From Bacteroidota bacterium (GTDB lineage Bacteria; Bacteroidota; Bacteroidia; Chitinophagales; Chitinophagaceae), in contig JABDEZ010000006.1 of the NCBI GenBank assembly GCA_013286835.1, positions 1 to 41,917 of the forward strand: a DNA stretch of 41,917 bases, written 5' to 3'. Below, one piece after another: positions 1 through 8,503 of the stretch (positions are counted from its first letter, which is position 1; each line of letters opens with the position of its first letter). Position numbers and translations under genes: made by a program. The notes under the pieces are model-generated. The model did no database searches. It was not told where the DNA came from and saw only the letters and a program-made list of their open reading frames with translations.

Positions 1-305
1 TGCCCTTCCATTGGTGGGTTTAACTTTCTTACGGCTACTTTTATTTTTTCGGAATAGGGGACATATTGTTTCAGGGCTGTGTGTATATGCTGCACAAATG
101 TTTCGAGCAACTGGCCCGGTTGGTTAAACACAGTGGCTACGGTGCTGCGTATAAGGGTATAATCGACAAAAGGCCATGGTTTGTCCTGGTCTATGGGTAA
201 CCAAATGTCAACATCTATCTCAAAATCGTTGCCAAGTACCTGCTCTTCAGGGTAGAGGCCATGGGGTGCATTTAATATGATGCCGTGTAGTGAAACTGTG
301 AGCAT
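1..305 (-). CDS. folB: Dihydroneopterin aldolase, 3'-truncated by window edge
   Basis: Translating the minus strand from the ATG at 305 gives 101 residues before the window ends. FolB converts 7,8-dihydroneopterin to 6-hydroxymethyl-dihydropterin plus glycolaldehyde in cytoplasmic folate synthesis. The read shows the family layout: HGIILNAPHGLYPEEQ near residues 7-22, with the conserved Tyr and the catalytic Glu (20 or 21); FVDYTLIRSTV near 46-56, matching the usual 'vdY' substrate segment; LLETFVQHI near 66-74; and VRKLNPP near 92-98, whose Lys94 fits the catalytic lysine. The family is normally about 120 residues, so roughly 15-20 C-terminal residues lie outside. The gene lies 41 bases downstream of the lipoprotein gene on the same strand, so co-transcription is possible. 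Confidence 0.85.
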   Translation of the reverse strand, partial: MLTVSLHGIILNAPHGLYPEEQVLGNDFEIDVDIWLPIDQDKPWPFVDYTLIRSTVATVFNQPGQLLETFVQHIHTALKQYVPYSEKIKVAVRKLNPPMEG

Positions 306-346
306 AGTCTCAAAGATAGAGACTAAGTGTATAGAAACACAACCGG

Positions 347-1864
347 TTATTTAAAACGTGTGGCGGCAGAATACGGCATTACGGTGACCTCGTAACGGCG
401 GTTGTTGAGTGGTGTGAGGGTATTTAGATCGAAGTAAGTGTACCAACCATCGCGGCCACCACAAGAGGTGACGTGGTGCGGCGCAGGCCCATTGGGGTTA
501 GCATTGGTACTGGCAATAAGTATGGTGCCATTTTGATCATCGACACTGATACCATGGGGCTGGTAGAAATCGCCATACAGCACTTTCACAATTTGAAAGG
601 TATTGTAGTTGATGACATAGACTGACCCATGGGAATGCGGGTAGTATGCAGCTGAGGCAGCATCTTCCATACAGGTAACAAACATGTATGGTTTGGTGCG
701 CGACATAGCCAGCTCTTGGGGGAAAACGCCAACAGGGATAGTTGCTAATATCTTATCTGTATGTGCATCTATAACCGCAACATTATTGGTACCCTGGCAG
801 GTGACAAAGTATTTTGAATAATCGGGTGTCATTAATATTTCGTGGGGGTTGGGATTAGTATTATTGCTGTCTGTATATGTTGATGGCTTATTGCCATCGA
901 GGCTGACTTTAAAGAGCCAAAAGCCATTTGGTACCAGTTTATAAACAAAGTTGCTGTATTGTGATGTTACAAAAAACGTATCGAACGTAGCGTTGGTTTC
1001 AATGCCGTGAGGCCATACGATACCGTTGCTGGAGGCGTTCCATGTTCTTTGTGAATCTACACGCATGGTATTGGCATTGATAGCAACCAGCAGGCCGTTT
1101 GCCACCCAGTCGCTAGTGAGCAATTCGGTATCGCCGGGAGAAACATGAACAATGTTCCATGAACCATTGGCCGCTATGCCGGCTAATGGGGCGCTGCTTA
1201 TTACCTGATCGGTTTTAGTATCGATCTTCTGTACGTACTGTCCGGCCAGGAAGCTTACATAAGCATACATACCATCGTCTGACACGCGCACGCAATGGGG
1301 ACTTTCTATAGCATTGGTCATACCGATAGGTATGTACCGCATTACAACGTGTGCCTGTGCGTCTATAACCGCGAGCAAATCGCAACCCTGCTGTGTGAGG
1401 TAAGTTTTTTGACGGGTCTCGGGGTTTGAAGCAAACGGGATATTGCCATTCTTATCTGGTGCACCATTCTGTATCCAGTTATAAAGCGTCATGTACTCTT
1501 CTTTACTCAAAGCCGGAAGCGGCCTGTTTGCTGTGCTATAAGGCATTGTAGGCGCTACTACGGTGCCTAGTGTACTATCAGTATTTACAAAATACATAAG
1601 CGGGCTATACTGGGCATTGTAGGCTACTACTTCTGCACCGCTGGAGCTGCCGTTGAACAGATGCTCCCAGCTGTCGAGCAAAAGGCTATCAGCATTGCCG
1701 TAACTGGCCTGGTTGTGGCACCCTGCTATGGCACATTTGGTGATCATTATGGCAGCTATAGGAGCTGGGAAATTGCCATCGTTAGTTATAACCTCATTTG
1801 ATTTGTGTGTACATGCCGCTATGCCAAGCATAGCTAAAATAAGAATGGAACATATGTATTTCAT
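347..1864 (-). CDS. Lipoprotein with cytochrome-c-like N-terminus and YVTN beta-propeller
   Basis: The 505-residue protein starts with a lipoprotein signal; the lipobox IAAC puts the lipidated Cys at 18. Residues about 35-137 look like the small haem-binding domain found before Bacteroidota/Planctomycetes surface proteins: the motif is CAIAGCH (Cys44, Cys49, His50), that is CX4CH rather than CXXCH, followed by APTMPY with a possible distal Met near 107 and WIQNGAPDKNG at its end. From about residue 160 the chain has repeats of the YVTN type (AVIDAHTDKILATIPVG; YVSFLAGQYVQKIDTKTDQV), expected to fold as a beta-propeller. The role is unknown; electron transfer or sensing at the outer face is only a guess. 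The ATG at 1864 is followed directly by the signal sequence. Confidence 0.75.
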   Translation of the reverse strand: MKYICSILILAMLGIAACTHKSNEVITNDGNFPAPIAAIMITKCAIAGCHNQASYGNADSLLLDSWEHLFNGSSSGAEVVAYNAQYSPLMYFVNTDSTLGTVVAPTMPYSTANRPLPALSKEEYMTLYNWIQNGAPDKNGNIPFASNPETRQKTYLTQQGCDLLAVIDAQAHVVMRYIPIGMTNAIESPHCVRVSDDGMYAYVSFLAGQYVQKIDTKTDQVISSAPLAGIAANGSWNIVHVSPGDTELLTSDWVANGLLVAINANTMRVDSQRTWNASSNGIVWPHGIETNATFDTFFVTSQYSNFVYKLVPNGFWLFKVSLDGNKPSTYTDSNNTNPNPHEILMTPDYSKYFVTCQGTNNVAVIDAHTDKILATIPVGVFPQELAMSRTKPYMFVTCMEDAASAAYYPHSHGSVYVINYNTFQIVKVLYGDFYQPHGISVDDQNGTILIASTNANPNGPAPHHVTSCGGRDGWYTYFDLNTLTPLNNRRYEVTVMPYSAATRFK

Positions 1865-2012
1865 GGCAGGGGAATGATAATACTAAAATTACGGAAGTTT
1901 TGGGATAATATTTGTTGTAATTTAAGCTGCCAAAGGTGCTCTGCTAAAGGGTAGTATGGTTTTTGTATATGTTATTTTAAGAATAGCGAGTTCCATAAAA
2001 ATTCTGCTGTAG

Positions 2013-2020
2013 TATCTTTG
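2013..2020 (+). promoter_or_regulatory. Bacteroidota-type -7 element (TATCTTTG)
   Basis: TATCTTTG is an exact match to the Bacteroidota -7 consensus TAnnTTTG. It ends 9 bases before the ATG of the POTRA protein at 2030, implying a very short leader. No clear -33 TTG is seen at 19-21 bases upstream, so support rests on the -7 box and its position. Confidence 0.5.
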
Positions 2021-2029
2021 CGCCGATAG

Positions 2030-3463
2030 ATGAAGCACCTCCTGCTTATTTTTTTTGCTTTCTGTATTGTACAGGGTGTGCACGGGCAGGCTCCTAAAAG
2101 CATTTCCCACTACCCGGATACCCTGGATTTTTTTACAGTACCGAAGAAACCCGTGCAACTGACCGTACGAAAAATAGAACTATCTGGCAACGAAGTATCG
2201 CGCAGGAAAGTGCTGCTACGAGAGCTAAGTGTAGAGGAGGGGGATGTGATATCGACAGATTCGCTTAATTATTTTGTGGAAGAAAGTAAACTGCGGCTTA
2301 CGAACCTGACCATTTTTAATGAGGTGGAAATAAAGGTAGTACGTGTTGATGCAGATGAAATGGACTGGTATATATATGTAAAAGAGAGGTTCTATGTTTT
2401 TCCGCAGGTAACCTTCCAGCTAGCAGACCGAAACTTTAATGTGTGGTGGTCTGAACAGAACCACAACCTGAACCGCATTAACCTGGGCCTTACAGGTGTG
2501 GACAAAAATATAAGCGGCAACCTTGATGTATTATCAGCCACAGTGCAGGCAGGCTATACCCAAAAGCTAGCCATCAGCTATACTAAACCATATGTGGATA
2601 AGGCCCAAAAGAATGGTTTGGGTATATCATTATCTTACTCCCGCAACCACCAGATATTTTTTGCCACAGACTCAAACAAACTACAGTATGTAGGTAACTA
2701 TACAGGACCCTATATGCTTACCCAATTTGAAGGAGCAATCAGTTATATATACAGGCCGGGCTATGCCACGCGGCATATACTGCAATTGAGTTACAAAGAC
2801 TATTCTGTAAGCGATACGGTGCCGAAACTAAACCATGACTATTACCTGAACGGGAGCAAACGGTTGAAACTTTTAGAATTGCTGTACCGTTTTGAATATA
2901 ACCATGTAGATAACTGGAACTATCCATTAGTAGGAGAAAAGGTAGTGGCCTATGCACTATCGCGGGTGGGAATAGAAGGCTTTAAATTTCAAAATTACCT
3001 GAACGTTGAAGTAGGGTACTTTCGTAACCCTTTGCGCAAATGGTATACGTCTGTTATTTTCAGGGGCAGATTGATGGTACCAGAAAACCAACCCTATGCT
3101 TTTGAAGGAGGACTGGGCACAGCGATGGACTACATAAGAGGTTATGAGTATTATGTGATCAACGGGAGCGATTATGGTGTGCTGCGGCTGGATCTGAAAA
3201 GGGAGCTCATCAACTTTAAACTGAAGGAAATACCAGTGAAATACTTTACTACATTGCCCTTACGTATATATCCTAAAATATTCACAGACATTGCCTATGT
3301 GAGAACAGGAGTGCCTGGGAACGCCTACCTGGGTAACCGTTTACTTTATTCGGTAGGCGCAGGAGTAGATATAATAACATTTTATGAAATAAAGATAAGG
3401 CTGGAGCTGGCATATAATCAATTGGGGCAAAATGGATTATATTTACACAGTGGCAGTGAATAG
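2030..3463 (+). CDS. Outer-membrane beta-barrel with one N-terminal POTRA domain (BamA/TamA-like)
   Basis: The 477-residue protein has a signal peptide (cleavage after about residue 19, HGQ). A single POTRA-like domain follows at about residues 45-118: VRKIELSGNEVSRRKVLLREL then VEEGD and a FNEVEIKV strand. The rest (about 125-477) alternates aromatic and polar residues as in a 16-strand Omp85-type barrel. BamA has five POTRA domains and about 800 or more residues, so this is a short Omp85-superfamily member, not BamA itself. The C-terminus (LYLHSGSE) lacks the usual terminal Phe of a BAM-recognition strand. nadK begins 55 bases downstream on the same strand. Its substrate is unknown; insertion or export of an outer-membrane component is the family-based inference. 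Confidence 0.7.
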   Translation: MKHLLLIFFAFCIVQGVHGQAPKSISHYPDTLDFFTVPKKPVQLTVRKIELSGNEVSRRKVLLRELSVEEGDVISTDSLNYFVEESKLRLTNLTIFNEVEIKVVRVDADEMDWYIYVKERFYVFPQVTFQLADRNFNVWWSEQNHNLNRINLGLTGVDKNISGNLDVLSATVQAGYTQKLAISYTKPYVDKAQKNGLGISLSYSRNHQIFFATDSNKLQYVGNYTGPYMLTQFEGAISYIYRPGYATRHILQLSYKDYSVSDTVPKLNHDYYLNGSKRLKLLELLYRFEYNHVDNWNYPLVGEKVVAYALSRVGIEGFKFQNYLNVEVGYFRNPLRKWYTSVIFRGRLMVPENQPYAFEGGLGTAMDYIRGYEYYVINGSDYGVLRLDLKRELINFKLKEIPVKYFTTLPLRIYPKIFTDIAYVRTGVPGNAYLGNRLLYSVGAGVDIITFYEIKIRLELAYNQLGQNGLYLHSGSE

Positions 3464-3518
3464 GGAGTAATTTTAAATTTATTATACATCCTTATGCATC
3501 TGTGCCACGATATTTTTT

Positions 3519-4397
3519 ATGCTTGTAGCACTTTATAACAGGACATTTGACGTACAGGACTTGCCTGTATTGTTGCGCATTATTAATAAACTTAGGGAGC
3601 AAAAGCTGCAACTGGTTTTTTATAAAGATTTTTATGAAAGACTGATGGCACATACGCATATAGAAACAGAGCCCCGGTTCTTTACAGGTAAAAAAGACCT
3701 TCCGCCACATACCGACATGCTCTTTAGCTTGGGTGGCGATGGAACCTTACTAGACACCGTGTGCTTTGTGGGCAACTCCAATATACCGCTCATAGGCATC
3801 AACCTGGGGCGGCTGGGTTTTCTGGCAGCTATACCTGAAGAAGAAGTAGATGATGCCATACTATCGCTAGTGCGTGGTTCTTATACGCTTGAAAAACGTA
3901 CGCTGCTGCACCTGGATTCCAGCGTACCCCTGTTTGACGGTTCGCCGTTTGCCCTGAATGAATTTACCATTCATCGCAACGACACATCGTCTATGATAAA
4001 AATACACACTTACCTGAATGGCGAGTTTTTGAATACCTATTGGGCCGATGGCCTTATTGTAGCTACCCCAACGGGCTCTACTGGGTATTCGCTAAGTTGC
4101 GGCGGCCCGGTTGTATTTCCGCAAACATCCAGCTTTGTTATAACCCCGGTATCGCCCCATAACCTAAATACAAGATCTATTGTAGTACCGGATGATAATG
4201 TAATATCGTTTGAAGTAGAAGGCCGCACGGAGCAATTTTTGTGTACGCTTGATGCGCGGACGGAGACTATAAAAAGCAGCGTACAGATAGCCGTAAAAAG
4301 AGAATCGTTTACAGTGAGCCTGGTACGGCCCGATGAACATAACTTTCTGAAAACGATACGCCAGAAATTGTATTGGGGTATTGACAAGCGTAATTAA
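3519..4397 (+). CDS. nadK: NAD kinase
   Basis: The 292-residue protein phosphorylates NAD to NADP in the cytoplasm. The diagnostic motifs are in order: GGDGT at 72-76 (nucleotide-binding Asp), GINLGRLGFLA at about 93-103, the NE pair at 147-148, and TPTGSTGYSLS at 183-193. Length fits the family (about 290). The N-terminus VALYNRTF matches the usual first strand, so the ATG at 3519 is preferred. It is followed after about 60 bases by the DUF6089/PorG-like gene, a neighbourhood I recall as common in Bacteroidota (nadK-porG, often then uppS-bamA); here uppS and bamA do not follow. Confidence 0.95.
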   Translation: MLVALYNRTFDVQDLPVLLRIINKLREQKLQLVFYKDFYERLMAHTHIETEPRFFTGKKDLPPHTDMLFSLGGDGTLLDTVCFVGNSNIPLIGINLGRLGFLAAIPEEEVDDAILSLVRGSYTLEKRTLLHLDSSVPLFDGSPFALNEFTIHRNDTSSMIKIHTYLNGEFLNTYWADGLIVATPTGSTGYSLSCGGPVVFPQTSSFVITPVSPHNLNTRSIVVPDDNVISFEVEGRTEQFLCTLDARTETIKSSVQIAVKRESFTVSLVRPDEHNFLKTIRQKLYWGIDKRN

Positions 4398-4457
4398 CGC
4401 CCTCCAAAACAATAAATACTTTAATTTAGAGTTCTATTTATCTATTAGGTGGCTGAT

Positions 4458-5315
4458 ATGCGAAAAATCATACTTTTTACTTTATTAATGGGTACGCTAA
4501 CAGCCCAGGCCCAAACTTTTTTTTCGGGTACTGAATATGGAATTTCTTTAGGCGGCACCGAGTACTTTGGCGACTTGAATACCAACTATGGATTTAAAGA
4601 AATAAAGCCTGCGGTACTTGCCTATACCCGCATACATCTTAATCCGTATATATCTTTAAGGGGTTCGGTGGGTTATACCTCAGTAGGTTATGATGATAAA
4701 TACAGCAGCAACCCTTTTCAAAAGGAGCGTAACCTGAACTTTAAGAGTGATATTGTAGAGGGCCTTGCACAAGCAGAATTTAATTTTTTCAGGTTTGCAA
4801 CCGGTGAGGAAGACAGCAGATTTACCCCATACCTTACAGGTGGGATAGGCGCTTTTTACTATAACCCCTATACAACCTTAAATGGTACAAAATACTATTT
4901 ACGACCATTAGGCACTGAAGGGCAAATGGCAGGCTACAGTGGTAGAAAATATGGAGATGTTGCAATTTGCTTCCCTGTAGGTGCAGGTGTAAAATACTGG
5001 GTGCACCCCGGCATGAATATAGGTGCAGAAATATCTGACCGGCTGACCACTACAGGATACCTGGATGATGTACACGCTACTTATGTGGGCGCTGCAAACT
5101 TCCCGATAGGCCCTCCAGGATACCCTAATCCTGCATATTTGCTACAGAACCGTACTTTGGTAACCAACCCAGCCAGCACACTAGGCGAAGCAGGTAAGCA
5201 ACGTGGCAACGCCAGTACTAAAGACCAGTACCTTGTGTTTGTGATCAACTTTTCCTTCCAGCTGAAAGTGTACCGCTGCCCGGGATATTTGAAGCGGGGT
5301 TTTATGAAGTTGTAG
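4458..5315 (+). CDS. porG: DUF6089 / PorG-like outer-membrane protein
   Basis: I start this at the ATG at 4458 (285 residues, beginning MRKIILFTLL) rather than the in-frame GTG at 4449, because it gives a clean signal peptide ending at AQA-Q. The mature part opens with SGTEYGISLGGTEYFGDLN and continues as an outer-membrane barrel with YLTGGIGAFYYNPYT and PVGAGVKYW, which matches the DUF6089 family as I know it. PorG of Porphyromonas belongs to this type and is an outer-membrane component of the type IX secretion system that works with the PorK/PorN ring. Adjacency to nadK supports the call. The C-terminus (LKVYRCPGYLKRGF) is basic and lacks a barrel-type terminal Phe. The family call is stronger than the PorG orthology. 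Confidence 0.7.
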   Translation: MRKIILFTLLMGTLTAQAQTFFSGTEYGISLGGTEYFGDLNTNYGFKEIKPAVLAYTRIHLNPYISLRGSVGYTSVGYDDKYSSNPFQKERNLNFKSDIVEGLAQAEFNFFRFATGEEDSRFTPYLTGGIGAFYYNPYTTLNGTKYYLRPLGTEGQMAGYSGRKYGDVAICFPVGAGVKYWVHPGMNIGAEISDRLTTTGYLDDVHATYVGAANFPIGPPGYPNPAYLLQNRTLVTNPASTLGEAGKQRGNASTKDQYLVFVINFSFQLKVYRCPGYLKRGFMKL

Positions 5316-5332
5316 TTATAAGGGAATAAACC

Positions 5333-6019
5333 TTAAGAGTAAACTATAAGTTTATAGCCCATACCCCGAATATTGATGATCTTTATGCGGTCGTCTGCTG
5401 ATAAATGCTTCCGGATCTTAGAAATGAACACATCCATACTTCGCCCGTTAAAAAAAGTATCATCGCCCCACAGGTCAAGTAATGTGTCGCGCCGGAGTAA
5501 TGTTCTATTTTTATCGATCGCCATGCGGTAAAGCAATTCGGCTGCACGTGGAGAAAGCGCTACTGTATGATCATCAATCTTTAGTTCAAGATTTTCATAA
5601 TTAAAAACATACCTGCCAATAGTTACTATTTTCTGACCTGTTGATTCAACGGTATGCCGGTTTAATAACCTTTTCATCCGAACAATAAGTTCCTCAATGC
5701 TAAATGGTTTTCTCATATAGTCATCGCCACCTATTTCAAATCCTTTTATAATATCGTCTGTAAGTACCCGGGCAGAGAGAAAGATAATGGGAATTAAGGC
5801 ATTAGTGGTACGTATCGTTTTTACAAGTGTATAGCCATCAAGCCGGGGCATCATAATGTCTATAATGCAAATGGAGAATTGCTGCTCTCTAAACCTACTG
5901 AGACCTGAAGCGCCATCTTTAGCCCATGTTACAGCAAACCCGGCTTTCTCCAGTAATTCTGACGTAAGTTCACCCAGCTGATGATCATCTTCGAGGTATA
6001 AGACATGTTTTTTAGACAT
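5333..6019 (-). CDS. OmpR/PhoB-family response regulator
   Basis: The 228-residue protein has an N-terminal receiver domain (about 1-122) with acidic pocket E10/D11/D12, phospho-acceptor Asp54 in IIDIMMPRLDG, switch Ser82 and Lys104 in RKPFS. A C-terminal winged-helix DNA-binding domain (about 132-228) carries LSPRAAELLYRMA, the recognition region NGRSMDVFISKIRKHL and GMGYKLIV. It acts as a transcription factor in the cytoplasm. The start overlaps the upstream kinase gene by 8 bases, so the pair is translationally coupled. TGTTA direct repeats with 10-base spacing before the kinase gene and before the neighbouring exported-protein gene are the candidate binding sites. Confidence 0.93.
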   Translation of the reverse strand: MSKKHVLYLEDDHQLGELTSELLEKAGFAVTWAKDGASGLSRFREQQFSICIIDIMMPRLDGYTLVKTIRTTNALIPIIFLSARVLTDDIIKGFEIGGDDYMRKPFSIEELIVRMKRLLNRHTVESTGQKIVTIGRYVFNYENLELKIDDHTVALSPRAAELLYRMAIDKNRTLLRRDTLLDLWGDDTFFNGRSMDVFISKIRKHLSADDRIKIINIRGMGYKLIVYS

Positions 6020-7409
6020 CGTGCACCGGCAATTTTATTTCTATGATCGTTCCTGCATTTTCTCCTGAACTCAACACACGTATATTACCAGAGTGCAGGC
6101 GGATGATATGAAATACAAAACTGAGCCCTAAGCCGTATCCTTTTACATTATGCATATCCTGTTCAGGTACCCGGAAATAAGGCTGAAATACTTCCCGGAA
6201 ATATTTCTGAGGGATACCTTTACCATTATCTCTTAGCAGTATCGCATACTTATTGTTGTGTTTTTTTAATGAGATCGTTATTAATGGATCGGCAGTTGTA
6301 TATTTTATAGCATTGTCGATAAGATTAAAAATAACGTGCAACATTTGTTCATAATCTGCATAGATATATGCACTGTCAGGGATGCCGGAAATATCGACTG
6401 TGGCTTTTTTCTGCGCTAATTGTAAGTGCATATTTTTCAGTACCTCTTCAATTAAAGATCTAATGTTTACGGCTTGACAATGCAGGCGTACCTGGTGCTG
6501 CTGAAAGCGTGCTGTGGCCAGGATTTTATCTACAATATCTGATAGTTGATGTAAGCCACTGTAAATAATGGAAACATGTTTCTGCACCTGTTTAGGGTCG
6601 GCGTGGCTACTATACTTATCCAGCGATTCGGTAGCCAGAAACAAGGTTGATAATGGTATTTTCAACTCATGCGTCATATTGTTTGTAAAATTGTTTTTGC
6701 TCTCGAGCAATTTTTTACTTTGTTTGTCTGCTTGTATTATTGCGAACATTGTTGCCGCAAAAAGTAGAAGATAGCATAGCGAAAAGATAAAAGTGCTATA
6801 CATTTTATGTAATACGATTAAATTCAGGTGACGAATATGTACCTGGAATTTAGAACCGTAATTTAATTTAGCAGCTATAGGCAATGTATTGTTCTGGTTA
6901 ATAAAAGGCTTGTTACGGGGGTATGATCTAAAGCCATGTTGTGAATGATTATAGATAACGATGCTGTTACCGTTAATACCGCCAAGCTCGGGCATGTTCT
7001 TATTTAAGAAGTAATAGAGTGCACTATCGTGATTATTATCATCGATCAACACTGAAGGGTTGGATAGTGTAAAAGAGATAGACGATAATCTTGAGTATTC
7101 CTGGAGGTCCTTTTTGGTCGCCTTCTGGGGATTATCATCTAAGACAGAAGTGTCCTTTTTTATAGCTGAAGCAAATGACGTATTGGTATTGCTGTCTGCA
7201 CCTGTAGTTTGGATATTTCCGGCTAACTCTTGTAGCGTTAACGCCAGCGCCTGTTTTTGAACTTTATTTTCTATCTCTTTTAGCAACCCGTTCTTCTGCA
7301 TGCGATAATTGTCCCATAACCAATAAGACTGGAACGCCACTACAAACAATATCATCGCCATATACAAGGCGAGTTTATTAAAAGAAATAGCCTTTAGGTG
7401 TTTATACAT
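6012..7409 (-). CDS. Membrane sensor histidine kinase
   Basis: I start this at the ATG at 7409 (465 residues, MYKHLKAIS); an in-frame TTG at 7430 would add seven residues but has no support. There are two membrane segments, about residues 13-31 and 205-225, bounding a periplasmic sensor region of about 170 residues with no recognised domain. The H-box NNMTHELKIPLS holds the phospho-acceptor His247. The ATPase part has the N-box (IFNLIDNAIKY), G1 (DNGKGIP), F (EVFQPYFRV) and G2 (GYGLGLSF). The kinase should phosphorylate the overlapping response regulator. An upstream TGTTA repeat array suggests autoregulation. The signal sensed is unknown. Confidence 0.92.
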   Translation of the reverse strand: MYKHLKAISFNKLALYMAMILFVVAFQSYWLWDNYRMQKNGLLKEIENKVQKQALALTLQELAGNIQTTGADSNTNTSFASAIKKDTSVLDDNPQKATKKDLQEYSRLSSISFTLSNPSVLIDDNNHDSALYYFLNKNMPELGGINGNSIVIYNHSQHGFRSYPRNKPFINQNNTLPIAAKLNYGSKFQVHIRHLNLIVLHKMYSTFIFSLCYLLLFAATMFAIIQADKQSKKLLESKNNFTNNMTHELKIPLSTLFLATESLDKYSSHADPKQVQKHVSIIYSGLHQLSDIVDKILATARFQQHQVRLHCQAVNIRSLIEEVLKNMHLQLAQKKATVDISGIPDSAYIYADYEQMLHVIFNLIDNAIKYTTADPLITISLKKHNNKYAILLRDNGKGIPQKYFREVFQPYFRVPEQDMHNVKGYGLGLSFVFHIIRLHSGNIRVLSSGENAGTIIEIKLPVHDV

Positions 7410-7451
7410 AATACATACGAGCCTAAACAATTTTGCTGATAACCATTCTTA

Positions 7452-7459
7452 TAAAAGTA
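7452..7459 (-). promoter_or_regulatory. Candidate -7 element of the kinase-regulator operon
   Basis: On the minus strand this reads TACTTTTA, seven of eight positions of TAnnTTTG. It sits 42 bases before the kinase ATG at 7409. The nearest TGTTA box starts about 30 bases upstream, the same distance as in the neighbouring exported-protein promoter. No consensus -33 element is visible, which fits activator dependence. Confidence 0.35.
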
Positions 7460-7487
7460 ATGATATATGCGATAGGGTGCAGGGGTA

Positions 7488-7503
7488 TTAACACTAAATA
7501 ACA
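7488..7503 (-). promoter_or_regulatory. TGTTA direct-repeat array, putative response-regulator operator (kinase side)
   Basis: On the minus strand two copies of TTAGTGTTA occur exactly 10 bases apart (TGTTA cores at 7489-7493 and 7499-7503); a further core lies at 7520-7524, about two helical turns away. OmpR-family regulators typically bind head-to-tail repeats spaced 10-11 bases. The 15-mer at 7488-7502 recurs, inverted and exact, at 8490-8504 before the next gene. Placement before the kinase-regulator operon suggests autoregulation. Confidence 0.45.
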
Positions 7504-7534
7504 CTAAGCCCTTTATGGATAACAGTAATGCTAT

Positions 7535-7570
7535 AATAAAAGAAGGCAGGCCCTCTTGGGGTACCTGCCT
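7535..7570 (-). terminator. Rho-independent terminator after the exported-protein gene
   Basis: AGGCAGG (7544-7550) pairs with CCTGCCT (7564-7570), extended inward by CCC against GGG with a two-base bulge. On the minus strand the hairpin is followed by a T-rich run (7535-7543). It ends transcription of the gene at 7630-8379 and separates it from the kinase operon. Confidence 0.65.
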
Positions 7571-7629
7571 GGATAAACCTACCTCATTCAAAAAAAGCTG
7601 TAGATATGCCTATGAAAAGCTTGCTGACA

Positions 7630-8379
7630 CTAATGTGCTACCACAAGCCTGCCGCGATTTGTGCCCGAGCCTGTTTGTACGTTATATATATATGTACCTG
7701 CAGGTAAATTTTGTGTGTCTAAATGAACGGTAGAAGTGCCAGCTTGTACCGTTCCTTTAGGGATGCTGTAAACAGTACGCCCATACATATCTTCAAGTAA
7801 AATGTTTACTTCTTCATCGGCTGGCAGCTCAAGTTTAATATTTGCAGCAGATATTGCCGGGTTTGGATATACGGTTACACTCCCATAATCGCCTGATATG
7901 ACAGGGACGGAAGTGGCATTCTGAACGGTTACGTTAGCACAGGCCTTATTATTTGCCGGTTGCGCATCATGAACTGAATCGTGACTTCTGTTAAGGGCGA
8001 GCGCTACGGCACAAAAGCTATGAGTGCCTGTTCCCGGAAATGTAGCCAGTGCAATAGATACATTTATATTACCACTGGCGCCTGATGCTAATTGTGAACT
8101 AAATACACTGGCAAGTGAAGAATAAGTTTGACCACTATAAATGAAACTTACGGGAGATGTTCCATTGTCGAGAAGAAATGCGATCACCAATGTATCTGTT
8201 GTTTTAATTACATCTGGTCCGTTGTTGGTAATGGTTGCCGTAAAATTAAAAGCTGAAGAACCTACGACTGGGGCGCTGCTACTAGGTGATGACATAGTTA
8301 GGGCCAAGTCTGCATTGCGCTGTGCGAAAGAGCAAAGTGAACTAATAGAAAGGCAAACGAGTAAAAATCCTTTTTTCAT
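7630..8379 (-). CDS. Secreted protein with CARDB/DUF11-like domain and T9SS type A sorting tail
   Basis: The 249-residue protein has a signal peptide (cleaved near CSFAQ, residue 19). Residues about 20-155 form a beta-rich domain with the pattern ADLALTMSSPSS, FNFTATITNNGPDV and ANNKACANVTV, typical of CARDB/DUF11 adhesion modules. Residues about 165-249 are a type IX type A sorting domain: VTVYPNPAI, a VNILLEDMYGRTVY strand, LPAGTYIYNVQTG and a basic end (GRLVVAH). It should cross the outer membrane by T9SS and stay on or leave the surface. It has its own terminator and a promoter with a three-copy TGTTA array, and sits directly upstream of a two-component operon carrying the same boxes, so it is a likely target of that system. 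Confidence 0.85.
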   Translation of the reverse strand: MKKGFLLVCLSISSLCSFAQRNADLALTMSSPSSSAPVVGSSAFNFTATITNNGPDVIKTTDTLVIAFLLDNGTSPVSFIYSGQTYSSLASVFSSQLASGASGNINVSIALATFPGTGTHSFCAVALALNRSHDSVHDAQPANNKACANVTVQNATSVPVISGDYGSVTVYPNPAISAANIKLELPADEEVNILLEDMYGRTVYSIPKGTVQAGTSTVHLDTQNLPAGTYIYNVQTGSGTNRGRLVVAH

Positions 8380-8439
8380 TTTTCCGGTTTTAATGTTTGT
8401 ATAGATGTGGAAAGCAGAGTACGTGCTATCCTGTCTTTA

Positions 8440-8447
8440 CAAACTTA
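8440..8447 (-). promoter_or_regulatory. Bacteroidota-type -7 element of the exported-protein gene
   Basis: On the minus strand this reads TAAGTTTG, an exact match to TAnnTTTG, 60 bases before the ATG at 8379. The expected -33 TTG is absent; instead the TGTTA array begins about 21-31 bases upstream, as expected for a promoter driven by an activator. Confidence 0.5.
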
Positions 8448-8468
8448 GTTTCATAACTACCGGGAGTA

Positions 8469-8503
8469 GGTTAACTTGTGTTATATACTGTTATTTAGTG
8501 TTA
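8469..8503 (+). promoter_or_regulatory. TGTTA direct-repeat array, putative response-regulator operator (exported-gene side)
   Basis: TGTTA occurs at 8479-8483, 8489-8493 and 8499-8503, exactly 10 bases apart, with a degenerate GGTTA one step earlier at 8469-8473. The bases 8490-8504 are the exact reverse complement of 7488-7502 before the kinase gene. The array lies directly upstream of the -7 box at 8440-8447. Confidence 0.5.
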
